In this document: in pieces, positions 51,256-58,333 of the stretch
Position numbering within the stretch: the first letter of the stretch is position 1
How the letters are laid out: the number at the start of each line of letters is the position of its first letter
DNA from: an uncultured Collinsella sp.
Lineage (GTDB): Bacteria > Actinomycetota > Coriobacteriia > Coriobacteriales > Coriobacteriaceae
NCBI GenBank assembly: GCA_937995345.1
Contig: CALKKS010000025.1
Span: 1 to 59,142 of the forward strand
Direction of reading: 5' to 3'
Length of the DNA stretch: 59,142 nt
Notes under the pieces: generated by a model
Told to the model about the DNA's origin: nothing
Databases searched by the model: none
What the model saw: the letters and a program-made list of their open reading frames with translations, nothing else
Translations under genes and position numbers: made by a program

Positions 51256-52818
51256 TTATGCTGTCCAGAAACTATCATCGCCGCCCTGTGCAACGAAGCC
51301 GTCCGCGATGTAATTGTTCTCGCCGTCAACCTGCAAATCGTACACACGCCGTTCGCCGCTGTAGACGATGCTCTGCACCTTGCCGACGTTCTTGAGCGCC
51401 GTCCCGATCTTGAGGTCGCCCATCGTGATATACGTGCCGTCCGTCTTCATGAGTGGCTGTGTCGTCGTCGTGTTCGTGTGGCCCTTCTCGCAGATGACTG
51501 CATAGACGTCGTTGTAGTGCGGCTCCATGAGCTTGACGACCTTCTCCGTCTTGCCGCTGTCTGTCGTGACTTCGTCGCCGACCTCGATGTGCTCGATAGC
51601 CTTCTCCGAGCCGTCCGCCATCTTGACCATTGTGCCGGCAGGGAAACACCCCCATGCCGAGCCAAGGCCGCCAGCGAGGCCAGAGACAGCGCCACCGAAC
51701 AGGCCGGAGAGGAAACCGCCGCCGCCGCTTGTCGTGCTCGTCTGCGTGCTGTTCGTCGTGCCTTTGCCTGCTGCCGCGACAAGTGCGTTGTTCGTTGCGC
51801 CGTTGAGGCCGAGCGACATGTTCCAGAGGTTCGAGGCCGGAGTCTGCGCCGCTTCCTGCGCCACGCTCGCCGTCGTGATCGGCGTCGTTGCCGAGTTGAT
51901 GAGATTCGAAAGCAGTCCACTGTTCTGGCTGTTCGTGTTCATGTTGTTCGTGTACTGCTGCTGTGCAGCCTGCGCCTGCTGTGAAAGCGCATCGCCTTGC
52001 AGACTGTGCTGTTGCTGGATGAGGTTGCCGAGCTGACCTGCTGTATTGAAGCTGTTATTCATCTTCTGCTGTGCCGCACTGGCCTGCTGCCCTGTGAGGT
52101 TTGCCACCTGATTGATGTTGTTCTGGTACTGGCTCGCCACACTGTCCGCCGCGTTCTTCTCGATATCGTTGAGCGCCGACGACGTGACCGAGCTGTTGAG
52201 CACGCCGCGATTACCAAGTCCGCTGACAGTCTTGCCAATCGTGTTATTGAGTGCCGACGAGATTGAGTTCTCCATGTTTTGCTGGTACGCAACTGGAAGG
52301 TTGCCCTGTGCCAGACTGCCATATGTATTCCCTGCGTTGCTGAGCGCGCTATTCGCTGCCGCATTGGCATTCGTGTACGCGCCGGATAGGTTGCCGAGCC
52401 GACCAGCCGTCTGCCCGGTGAGCTGGCTGTACTGATTTGCCGTACTACCGAGTGTATTGTTGACGGCTGAGTTTGCATCGTTGTTGCTGCTGATGAGGCC
52501 GTTCATGCCGCTCGTCGCGTTGGCGATCTGATTCTGCGCGTTCTTATTCATGCCGTTGTAATCGACCTGAACCGTGCCGAGCGAATCCTTCAGGACATCC
52601 ATCGCGTAGTTGTTGAGTTTGAGCGCGTTCGGCGCGATGGCCTTCGAGTAGTTGGCTTCCTGCTGCTGCATCTCAAGCTCGTATGGAGTCGGCGTGTACG
52701 TCGACGTATTGTTGACCGTCGTCGAGCCGCCGCCCTTGAATCGGCAGTGACGAAAATATCGACGGTATACCTCCGCGTCAATAGACTGCATATCTGGTCT
52801 GACAATAATACTTCCCAT
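51256..52818 (-). CDS. Virion protein with C-terminal Hint domain, 520 aa
   Basis: The start MGSIIVRPDM follows AGAAGGTGAATAT. The first 390 residues are rich in Asn, Gln, Ser and Ala with repeated NN and QQ, typical of internal or tail proteins of this phage type. From Cys391 a Hint domain begins (CFPAGTMVKMADGSEKAIEH IEVGDEV) and ends VYDLQVDGENNYIADGFVAQ. The block B His position is Gln (TTTTTQPLM) and the expected C-terminal His-Asn is replaced by Ala-Gln, so full splicing is impossible. N-terminal cleavage or ligation to a thiol or amine is conceivable. Confidence 0.75.
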   Translation of the reverse strand: MGSIIVRPDMQSIDAEVYRRYFRHCRFKGGGSTTVNNTSTYTPTPYELEMQQQEANYSKAIAPNALKLNNYAMDVLKDSLGTVQVDYNGMNKNAQNQIANATSGMNGLISSNNDANSAVNNTLGSTANQYSQLTGQTAGRLGNLSGAYTNANAAANSALSNAGNTYGSLAQGNLPVAYQQNMENSISSALNNTIGKTVSGLGNRGVLNSSVTSSALNDIEKNAADSVASQYQNNINQVANLTGQQASAAQQKMNNSFNTAGQLGNLIQQQHSLQGDALSQQAQAAQQQYTNNMNTNSQNSGLLSNLINSATTPITTASVAQEAAQTPASNLWNMSLGLNGATNNALVAAAGKGTTNSTQTSTTSGGGGFLSGLFGGAVSGLAGGLGSAWGCFPAGTMVKMADGSEKAIEHIEVGDEVTTDSGKTEKVVKLMEPHYNDVYAVICEKGHTNTTTTQPLMKTDGTYITMGDLKIGTALKNVGKVQSIVYSGERRVYDLQVDGENNYIADGFVAQGGDDSFWTA

Positions 52819-52834
52819 ATATTCACCTTCTTGC

Positions 52835-53281
52835 TTACCGTTCGTTACCAAACTTGATTTCTGTATCATCCTTTACCTCCCATGTCGCATAATACGCATA
52901 GCCATCTTGCTCTTTCCAAGCAGGTGCAAGACGCACATGGTTGCCCTGTACATCCTCACCGTAGTAGATGGAAGTCCCATCTACCAACTTATCCTCTCGC
53001 ACGATGTGGAAGCCAAAGAGACGGACGTATGCCTTGACGTTTCGGATAAGGATAGCGCCGCAATGCTTAAAGCCCACTACCATTGTTAGTGAATCAAGTA
53101 CCCGCTTCCAGAAGCGACCATCGCCGCATATCTGGTACGCCATGACCATCTGAGTCTTTGGATCAAACGTCACTTCACAGAAGCCGCGCTCTGGGAAGAA
53201 CAACAGCTTGAAGTTTGGATGCGGTTTGAACGTACTCTTCGTTTTCTTCTCGTAGAGCTTTATCCATCCATCGAGCGTCAT
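52835..53281 (-). CDS. GNAT-like virion-associated protein, 148 aa
   Basis: An N-terminal FKPHPNFKLLFFPERGFCEV region and QICGDGRFWKRVLDSLTMVV followed by HCGAILIRNVKAYVRLFGFH resemble acetyltransferase-like proteins such as T7 gp13. The acetyl-CoA loop is not obvious. Lies next to the gp10-like gene. Confidence 0.6.
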   Translation of the reverse strand: MTLDGWIKLYEKKTKSTFKPHPNFKLLFFPERGFCEVTFDPKTQMVMAYQICGDGRFWKRVLDSLTMVVGFKHCGAILIRNVKAYVRLFGFHIVREDKLVDGTSIYYGEDVQGNHVRLAPAWKEQDGYAYYATWEVKDDTEIKFGNER

Positions 53282-54633
53282 AAATCAGCCACCTCCACGA
53301 GGACATGCTTCAAGAGAAAAGGCGACGAGCCCGCAAGGCTGATCTCCATTTTGGGCGTTGTGTGGTTGCAGCGCACTTTCCTGCGGCGGTTCGTCGGCAT
53401 GTCCAGCGCGATGTTATCGACGTGCACCTTGACCGTGCCAGCCTGTTCCGCCTGTGCGTCCGTGTCGATGCTGCGCACAATGATCTTCTCACTACTGACC
53501 GTATCCTTGAGCCGGATAGCATAGTCGATAGCCGCGCCGTCGTCCGTCGTGTTCGTGTCGAGGATTTCATAGAGCGCCGCCCCTGCCGCCAGCATGAGCC
53601 TGTCCTGCGTCTCCACGATATCCGTTACCTGTAGCGGGAAATGGAGTGTCGTTGCCGCACCCACCGCGTAGTTGTAGGCCAGCCAGTACGACTTATCTTC
53701 CGTAGGCCGCACGAGCAGCAGCTTCCTGCGGCGCAAGTGGACAATTTGCGGGTCGAACTGTGACTGCGTGACGAGCAGGTTGAACTTCTGCCCAATCTCA
53801 GCCGTCGCGATATTGCCGTAGTCCATCGTCGTGGAGAGTGTCTTGAGCCCGCCGCGCGAGATAAAGACCACGTCATTGCCGACTGGCAGGGCCGCCTGAC
53901 GCCCGACTGCGTCCGTCTCCGTCGCGATGCGATAGACCGCCCACGAAGCGACCTCTGCGTCGCCGGTGAGCTGGTAGATCATGCCATTGTTCTTGAGAAT
54001 CATGAGGTCCGTTGCAAGCGGTGCCACTGCGATGATATCGCCGCTGTCCCCATAGCCGATATCCACCCACTGGCTCTTCGAGAGGTCGTTGTCGTCCTGC
54101 TCCCAGTCCGTGCCGTCGCCCGTCGCCGAGTACGTGATGCGGTCCGTACCACTCATCGAGACGCAGAGACGCGCGAACCGCTGGAAAACCATGTCGCACG
54201 TCGGCCCATCGAGTACCGTTGAGAGCGAATCCTCCGCGTAGTCGTAGAACTGGAGCTTGCCGCCTGATGCAATCCAGATGACGTCCTTGAACTTCGCGCA
54301 GACTGGCTTCTGCTTGCCCGTGAGCTTCCCCACCTTGTCGAGGTCCCTGCCGTCACTGCTGACATGATAGACGCCGCCGTCCACATCGAACGCGAGGAAC
54401 GTGTTGCTGTCATTGTCGTAGTAGACCGAAAGGATATTGGCCTCTGCGCTGCCGAGCATCGACGAGATGCCACCGCGCGGCTGCAAAGAGCGCTGGTTGC
54501 CGAGGAACCAGAAGTTCTGGCATTGCTGCATCTCATTCGCCGCGATGAGGTCGCCCGTCGTCATGACATTGATGCCGCCTGAGAAGTCCGCGAAACTCAG
54601 CACCGTTGCATTATGTTTTGCTGTCCTCCGCAT
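53278..54633 (-). CDS. gp10-like DNA stabilisation/tail hub protein, 451 aa
   Basis: A beta-propeller-like protein: FSGGINVMTTGDLIAANEMQ at the start, repeated short strands (FLAFDVDGGVYHVSSDGRDL, GGKLQFYDYAEDS, RITYSATGDGTDWEQ) and LKNNGMIYQLTGDAEVASWA. It matches the packaged DNA stabilisation group (P22 gp10-like) that seals the portal. Confidence 0.75.
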   Translation of the reverse strand: MRRTAKHNATVLSFADFSGGINVMTTGDLIAANEMQQCQNFWFLGNQRSLQPRGGISSMLGSAEANILSVYYDNDSNTFLAFDVDGGVYHVSSDGRDLDKVGKLTGKQKPVCAKFKDVIWIASGGKLQFYDYAEDSLSTVLDGPTCDMVFQRFARLCVSMSGTDRITYSATGDGTDWEQDDNDLSKSQWVDIGYGDSGDIIAVAPLATDLMILKNNGMIYQLTGDAEVASWAVYRIATETDAVGRQAALPVGNDVVFISRGGLKTLSTTMDYGNIATAEIGQKFNLLVTQSQFDPQIVHLRRRKLLLVRPTEDKSYWLAYNYAVGAATTLHFPLQVTDIVETQDRLMLAAGAALYEILDTNTTDDGAAIDYAIRLKDTVSSEKIIVRSIDTDAQAEQAGTVKVHVDNIALDMPTNRRRKVRCNHTTPKMEISLAGSSPFLLKHVLVEVADL

Positions 54634-54645
54634 AGCACCGCCGCC

Positions 54646-54882
54646 TTACATCGGGAGCTTGCCGGGGACGACGTTCAGGACAGCATGAGAGCCAGCCGCA
54701 CGCGCCCAGATAGCGGCAGCAGAGAACGGGAACGGGCAACCGCCATGCAGGACAAAGCCCGTATCCTTCACCGGCTCGTCCGTGCCCGTCGCGATCTCGA
54801 CCGAGCACTCCGGCATAGCGTAGAGCACGCCCGCCGTCTCCGTCAGCTGCGTGAACTCACGCGAAAGTTTGTATTGTGCCAT
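54646..54882 (-). CDS. Small virion protein, 78 aa
   Basis: AQYKLSREFTQLTETAGVLY begins a small beta-type protein with IATGTDEPVKDTGFVLHGGC, resembling small tail-associated proteins that accompany fibres. Function unknown. Confidence 0.6.
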   Translation of the reverse strand: MAQYKLSREFTQLTETAGVLYAMPECSVEIATGTDEPVKDTGFVLHGGCPFPFSAAAIWARAAGSHAVLNVVPGKLPM

Positions 54883-54894
54883 GATGATTCCTCC

Positions 54895-55479
54895 TCAGAA
54901 ACCGTACCATTCGTTTTCGTCCTGCGTCTCGTCGTGCGTCGTCCACTGCCATGCGACGTGGTGGCAAGCAGGATACTCCGCCTTGAGACTGTTCTCCGGG
55001 TACTTGTACTGCGCCACCCAGACAGGGATGCCGTAGTAAGCCAACTCGTCCATGTCGATGAACTGCGTGAAGTAGCTGTACTGCGCGTAGATGCCAACCT
55101 TGTCATAGCCCGGATACCACGACTGCATCGTGCCGATAGCGTCACGCAGGTCTGGCCACACGTCGTCGCGCTGGACGGACGGCACTTCCATGTCCCACCA
55201 GATGCCGAGCTCCGGCAGGCTGTTCTCGCCGAGGTAGCTGTAGATCGTGTCGTTAATCCACTTTGCTTCCTGCATCATCTCGTCGGCGTTGTGCGCGTGC
55301 GAGACGTAGTAAACGCCATACGGCAGGCCGCAAGCGACACAGTCGTTGACGAAGTGGACGAACTTCTCGTCAAGCTCCATCTGCTCACCCAGCTTGACGA
55401 TGATGCCGTCCGCGCCCTGATTCTTGAGCTGTCTGACGCGGTCGTCCGGCTGATAGAAAGAGATATCGAATACAGACAT
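54895..55479 (-). CDS. Second GH25-type protein, tail-associated, 194 aa
   Basis: SVFDISFYQPDDRVRQLKNQ and WWDMEVP (catalytic Asp/Glu, about 93-99) with GIYAQYSYFTQF and VAWQW are GH25 features. It differs clearly from the endolysin at 36.8 kb. Its place among tail genes suggests a virion wall-degrading enzyme rather than a lysis enzyme. Confidence 0.8.
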   Translation of the reverse strand: MSVFDISFYQPDDRVRQLKNQGADGIIVKLGEQMELDEKFVHFVNDCVACGLPYGVYYVSHAHNADEMMQEAKWINDTIYSYLGENSLPELGIWWDMEVPSVQRDDVWPDLRDAIGTMQSWYPGYDKVGIYAQYSYFTQFIDMDELAYYGIPVWVAQYKYPENSLKAEYPACHHVAWQWTTHDETQDENEWYGF

Positions 55480-55491
55480 ATGAGACTCCTT

Positions 55492-55635
55492 TCAGTGATG
55501 TTTCGAGTAAGGGCTGAGAGCGAAGAGGAGCTTCTCAATCTCAGGAAGCATATCCTCACAGAAGTGGTACTGTTTCGCCACCGCGAGGAACTCACTCACA
55601 GCCGCATAGAGTGCGTGCCAGTGTAAGCTGTTCAT
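55492..55635 (-). CDS. Small helical protein, 47 aa
   Basis: MNSLHWHALYAAVSEFLAVA starts after AAAGGAGTAATTGC. Mostly helical, with one His-rich tail (SPYSKHH). Position between GH25 and tail genes. Function unknown. Confidence 0.5.
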   Translation of the reverse strand: MNSLHWHALYAAVSEFLAVAKQYHFCEDMLPEIEKLLFALSPYSKHH

Positions 55636-55676
55636 GCAATTACTCCTTTCTGGTATCCTCATCATGAGGTGATTTG

Positions 55677-55772
55677 ATGAAACTTCCAAACAGGTTCGGC
55701 ACGGTCTACAAGATGCAAGGCAACCGCCGCCGTCCCTACGTAGCCAAGAAAGCCGCCCATCCCCTGCGATAA
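55677..55772 (+). CDS. Isolated plus-strand 31-aa ORF resembling an integrase arm-binding domain
   Basis: MKLPNRFGTVYKMQGNRRRP opens after GAGGTGATTTG and resembles the first strands of AP2-like N-terminal domains of tyrosine recombinases. It stops after KKAAHPLR and is followed by its own terminator. It faces against the late operon. It may be a remnant of a lost recombinase or a standalone DNA-binding peptide. Confidence 0.45.
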   Translation: MKLPNRFGTVYKMQGNRRRPYVAKKAAHPLR

Positions 55773-55784
55773 GCGGCTTTCTTT
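55749..55784 (+). terminator. Terminator of the plus-strand mini-ORF
   Basis: AAAGCCGC and GCGGCTTT form a stem (55749-55756 with 55773-55780), followed by CTTTG. The stem overlaps the end of the ORF. Confidence 0.6.
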
Positions 55785-55796
55785 GTGTGTGACATG

Positions 55797-55961
55797 TCAC
55801 TTGCCCTGAGAAGTGCCGTCAGCCGTTGCGCCGTCTGCGTTCGCGGCCTCTTTGTCGGCTTTCTCAAGAATCTGCGTGCGGATATAATCAGGGCACGCCT
55901 TGTTCTGGCAGCGCCCCTTCTCATCCAGTACCTTGTGACAGAATACGCATCGCTTCTTCAT
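55797..55961 (-). CDS. Small zinc-ribbon protein, 54 aa
   Basis: MKKRCVFCHKVLDEKGRCQN KACPDYIRTQ carries CxxC and C-x4-C; an Ala/Asp-rich tail follows. The start overlaps the preceding stop. Function unknown. Confidence 0.55.
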   Translation of the reverse strand: MKKRCVFCHKVLDEKGRCQNKACPDYIRTQILEKADKEAANADGATADGTSQGK

Positions 55962-56359
55962 CTCAACGCCTCCAACTTATCCTGATACTCTTTGAGTACA
56001 GCGGCCTTTTCTTCTTTCAACTCCGCCACGAGGTCATTGTCGCCGTCCGCCATTGCCAGCACGATCTGGTCATCAAGCCCTTTCACCTGCGCTTCATACG
56101 TCGCCGCCAGTGCGTCAGCCTGTTCCGCCGCAGTCGGCACATAGGCGGGTGCGCTCACAGGCTTGCCATCCTTGCGGACGTAGCCCGTGCCGTTGTCTCC
56201 TGCGCCCTTGTTGCCAACGTAGTAGTTCCATTCGCCCTCGTCAATCTCGACATAGCCGTCCGCCTCAAGCGCGGCCTTCTTCTCATCCGTGAGGTCATCA
56301 TCGCACGGCACCGACGTGACGCGCTTACCGTCTGTGTCAAACAGACTCATGTAATTCAT
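55958..56359 (-). CDS. Tail-fibre accessory protein, 133 aa
   Basis: MNYMSLFDTDGKRVTSVPCD at the start, a WNYYVGNKGAGDNGTGYVRK segment, then a coiled coil (AELKEEKAAVLKEYQDKLEA). The pattern resembles short proteins or chaperones that follow tail-fibre genes. It lies directly after the invertible cassette array, so it is a good candidate for a fibre-assembly helper. Confidence 0.6.
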   Translation of the reverse strand: MNYMSLFDTDGKRVTSVPCDDDLTDEKKAALEADGYVEIDEGEWNYYVGNKGAGDNGTGYVRKDGKPVSAPAYVPTAAEQADALAATYEAQVKGLDDQIVLAMADGDNDLVAELKEEKAAVLKEYQDKLEALR

Positions 56360-56377
56360 AAAATCATCCTTTCTTTA

Positions 56378-56388
56378 CAGTGGGGAAA
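56378..56388 (+). repeat. Crossover-like site 1
   Basis: CAGTGGGGAAA in the plus direction, at the start of cassette D. Confidence 0.8.
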
Positions 56389-56575
56389 CAAAGAAGGAGA
56401 CGCTGACAGAAATGATTATAATATTTACAATTGCGCGTTTCCCATCGCCTTCTCCGCCGTGCTAACAGTCATCGATGGAAATGGCTCAAATTACATTTAC
56501 AATATCACGAACACTGGCTTCGATATGAAAATCACCGGGAGCAAAACAGGCAGATATATTGCGATAGGAATTTGA
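56378..56575 (+). pseudogene. Silent tail-fibre tip cassette D (plus strand)
   Basis: Begins exactly at CAG TGG GGA (QWG) and has no start codon or ribosome site of its own. It encodes QWGNKEGDADRNDYNIYNCA FPIAFSAV and ends YIAIGI then TGA. It has the length and motifs of the expressed tip (FPIAF, TGF, final AIG) but a different middle. It would be expressed only after inversion next to the fibre's constant part. Confidence 0.85.
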
Positions 56576-56586
56576 CAGTGGGGAAA
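56576..56586 (+). repeat. Crossover-like site 2
   Basis: CAGTGGGGAAA in the plus direction, directly after the stop of cassette D and at the start of cassette C. Confidence 0.8.
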
Positions 56587-56806
56587 ACTTGTGGGCCCAG
56601 AAACCGATGGTCTTAAATGGGTAACAACTACATTCCCTATAGCTTTTACGAGTGCTTGTTTTTCTGCCCTATGTTGTGGTGAAATTATCCACTCTTTTAG
56701 CAACACTGACTGCGCGGTTAGAAAACTTCAAAAGACGAGTGTAGATATTGGATTTTATTCAAGCGATATGGGCAAAAATGTTCGCTGGATGGCCATTGGT
56801 GTTTAA
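56576..56806 (+). pseudogene. Silent tail-fibre tip cassette C (plus strand)
   Basis: Starts immediately after the stop of cassette D with CAGTGGGGAAA. It encodes QWGKLVGPETDGLKWVTTTF PIAFTSAC and ends RWMAIGV then TAA. Again no start codon. Its stop overlaps the stop of cassette B in the opposite direction. Confidence 0.85.
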
Positions 56807-56992
56807 TAACCAACGGCGTAGTACCTATAGTTCCCCTGCGGGTTCTGAATGGTGAAACCAGTCGTTGTAAGCGTCTGGATATACAAGCGGTTCTTGCTCA
56901 TGTCTCCGCTCGTCTGTAGCGTTGCCACGATGTTCAAGGCGGCTTTCGGAAAGGCTATCGGGAACGCGACGGGGTTCACCGCATTTCCACTG
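56803..56992 (-). pseudogene. Silent tail-fibre tip cassette B (minus strand)
   Basis: Follows the expressed fibre stop directly with CAGTGGAAATGCG, a site that lacks two G compared with the others. The tip reads SGNAVNPVAFPIAFPKAALN and ends RYYAVGY, with frame set after the 2-base deletion. Without a start it is silent. Exchange downstream of the deletion would keep it in frame with the fibre. Confidence 0.8.
56984..56992 (-). repeat. Crossover-like site 3 (2-bp deletion)
   Basis: CAGTGGAAA in the minus direction, directly after the fibre stop codon. It lacks GG relative to the other sites; flanking ATGCG is shared with site 4. Confidence 0.7.
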
Positions 56993-58321
56993 TTACATAC
57001 CTAGTGCTGCCCACGAGATAAGGCCGCATTGCGCGGTCCATGTAAAGCCTGTCTTACTTTGGTTGCAGAGGCGGTTGACGACCATATATTCTCTTGACGT
57101 CAGAAGTACTACGAAACACGTAGAAGAGAAAGCGATAGGAAAGGTGGAGTAGTTATTTTTTTCATCGGTTTTATATCCGCTCGCATTTCCCCACTGTAGA
57201 ATTAGGCCGTTCGCGAATTTCGCATAGCCGTTCTCCGTGAGCGACGCCGCGACGATACCGCCCGTGTTTGCCGCTGCTATTTTCTTGAGCAGGTCGCTAG
57301 CGTGATAGCCGTCTAGCTTGTCTGCATTTGTAGCCGTTGTGGATCTCGTCGCAGTAGCGGCGTTACCAGAAATATCGCCGCCGATAGTCTTGTTAAAATT
57401 GATATTGCCGCCGCCATAAGAGATACGCGCATAGTCGGCGTCGTTCGCTTTATTGCAGAGAGCGATACCCGTCTCGCCGTTCACGCCCTTAACGCAAAAC
57501 GTACCGCTAATGTTATGGTCGCCCATGTAACTATCGTCGCCAACGAGGTTCCATGTGCTGTTTGCAAAATTCAGCGCGCCCGACATAGCGCCGCCGCTTC
57601 GCTTGAGATACGTATTCGCAATATTCGCGCCGTTACCGTCGTTGTTCGCCGCCGCTACGTGGAAATTCGACGGGTTATAGACATACGTCTCAGACGGCTT
57701 TGTATCACTACCCCAGAGCCACATGGGCTGACTGTCTTTGCCTACCCAATAGAATTTGCCGTTCTCTATCGCTCCGGTACCGTCTGTTGTCTGCAACGTC
57801 GCCGCAATGTCAGCCGCCGCCGCGTGCTTACTCTCATTAACAGTAGCACTAATACTAACGTCACTACTACCGTCAAAATTTGCCGCGCCCGTCGCGTTTC
57901 CCGTGATATTAATTTTACGAGCAGTAGACAGCTTACTAGCAGTATCCGCATTGCCGGACAAATTCCCCTTGAAGTTTGGCGCCGTGATATCGCCCGTAGC
58001 GGTATCCCCTGCCTTCTTGAGATACGTTGCTGTGATATCCGCGCCGTTCTTGTCATTCGTCGCTTTCGTGGCGCTGTCCGCGTGTGTTGCTTCATCGGCG
58101 AGTGTTGCGTGCGAGTCCTCCACCCACGTGTTGTTTGCCACGTCCGTCAGCGTGTACGTCTTCTTGAGGTCGGTACGGTAGCACTTCATGCCCTCGAACA
58201 GGTTGTTTGTCGGGAACGCCGTGCCGCTGTTCATGCTCTGGATGGACTGCATCGTCTCGTTGATAGTCGTGCGCGAGTTCTTGACGTAGTCATTGCCGTT
58301 TATTTCTTTATACTTCTGCAT
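56993..58321 (-). CDS. Tail fibre with exchangeable C-terminal tip, 442 aa
   Basis: The start MQKYKEINGNDYVKNSRTTI follows AAGAAGGTGAACAA. The shaft (about 60-375) contains repeated fibre motifs (NLSGNADTASKLSTARKINI, TYLKRSGGAMSGALNFANS, DKLDGYHASDLLKK). The tip starts at Q376 (QWGNASGYKT) and ends SWAALGM, a gp53-like C-terminal receptor-binding pattern. The CAG of Q376 lies in site 4. The fibre most likely determines host range. Confidence 0.85.
   Translation of the reverse strand: MQKYKEINGNDYVKNSRTTINETMQSIQSMNSGTAFPTNNLFEGMKCYRTDLKKTYTLTDVANNTWVEDSHATLADEATHADSATKATNDKNGADITATYLKKAGDTATGDITAPNFKGNLSGNADTASKLSTARKINITGNATGAANFDGSSDVSISATVNESKHAAAADIAATLQTTDGTGAIENGKFYWVGKDSQPMWLWGSDTKPSETYVYNPSNFHVAAANNDGNGANIANTYLKRSGGAMSGALNFANSTWNLVGDDSYMGDHNISGTFCVKGVNGETGIALCNKANDADYARISYGGGNINFNKTIGGDISGNAATATRSTTATNADKLDGYHASDLLKKIAAANTGGIVAASLTENGYAKFANGLILQWGNASGYKTDEKNNYSTFPIAFSSTCFVVLLTSREYMVVNRLCNQSKTGFTWTAQCGLISWAALGM
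57186..57196 (-). repeat. Crossover-like site 4 inside the expressed fibre
   Basis: CAGTGGGGAAA in the minus direction at codons 376-379 of the tail fibre, where constant shaft meets variable tip. Confidence 0.8.
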
Positions 58322-58333
58322 TTGTTCACCTTC

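Noticed and set aside
56378..57200. Diversity-generating retroelement as the source of fibre variants
   Set aside because: No reverse transcriptase or template repeat with adenine-specific changes is present. Whole alternative tips in both orientations fit recombination instead.
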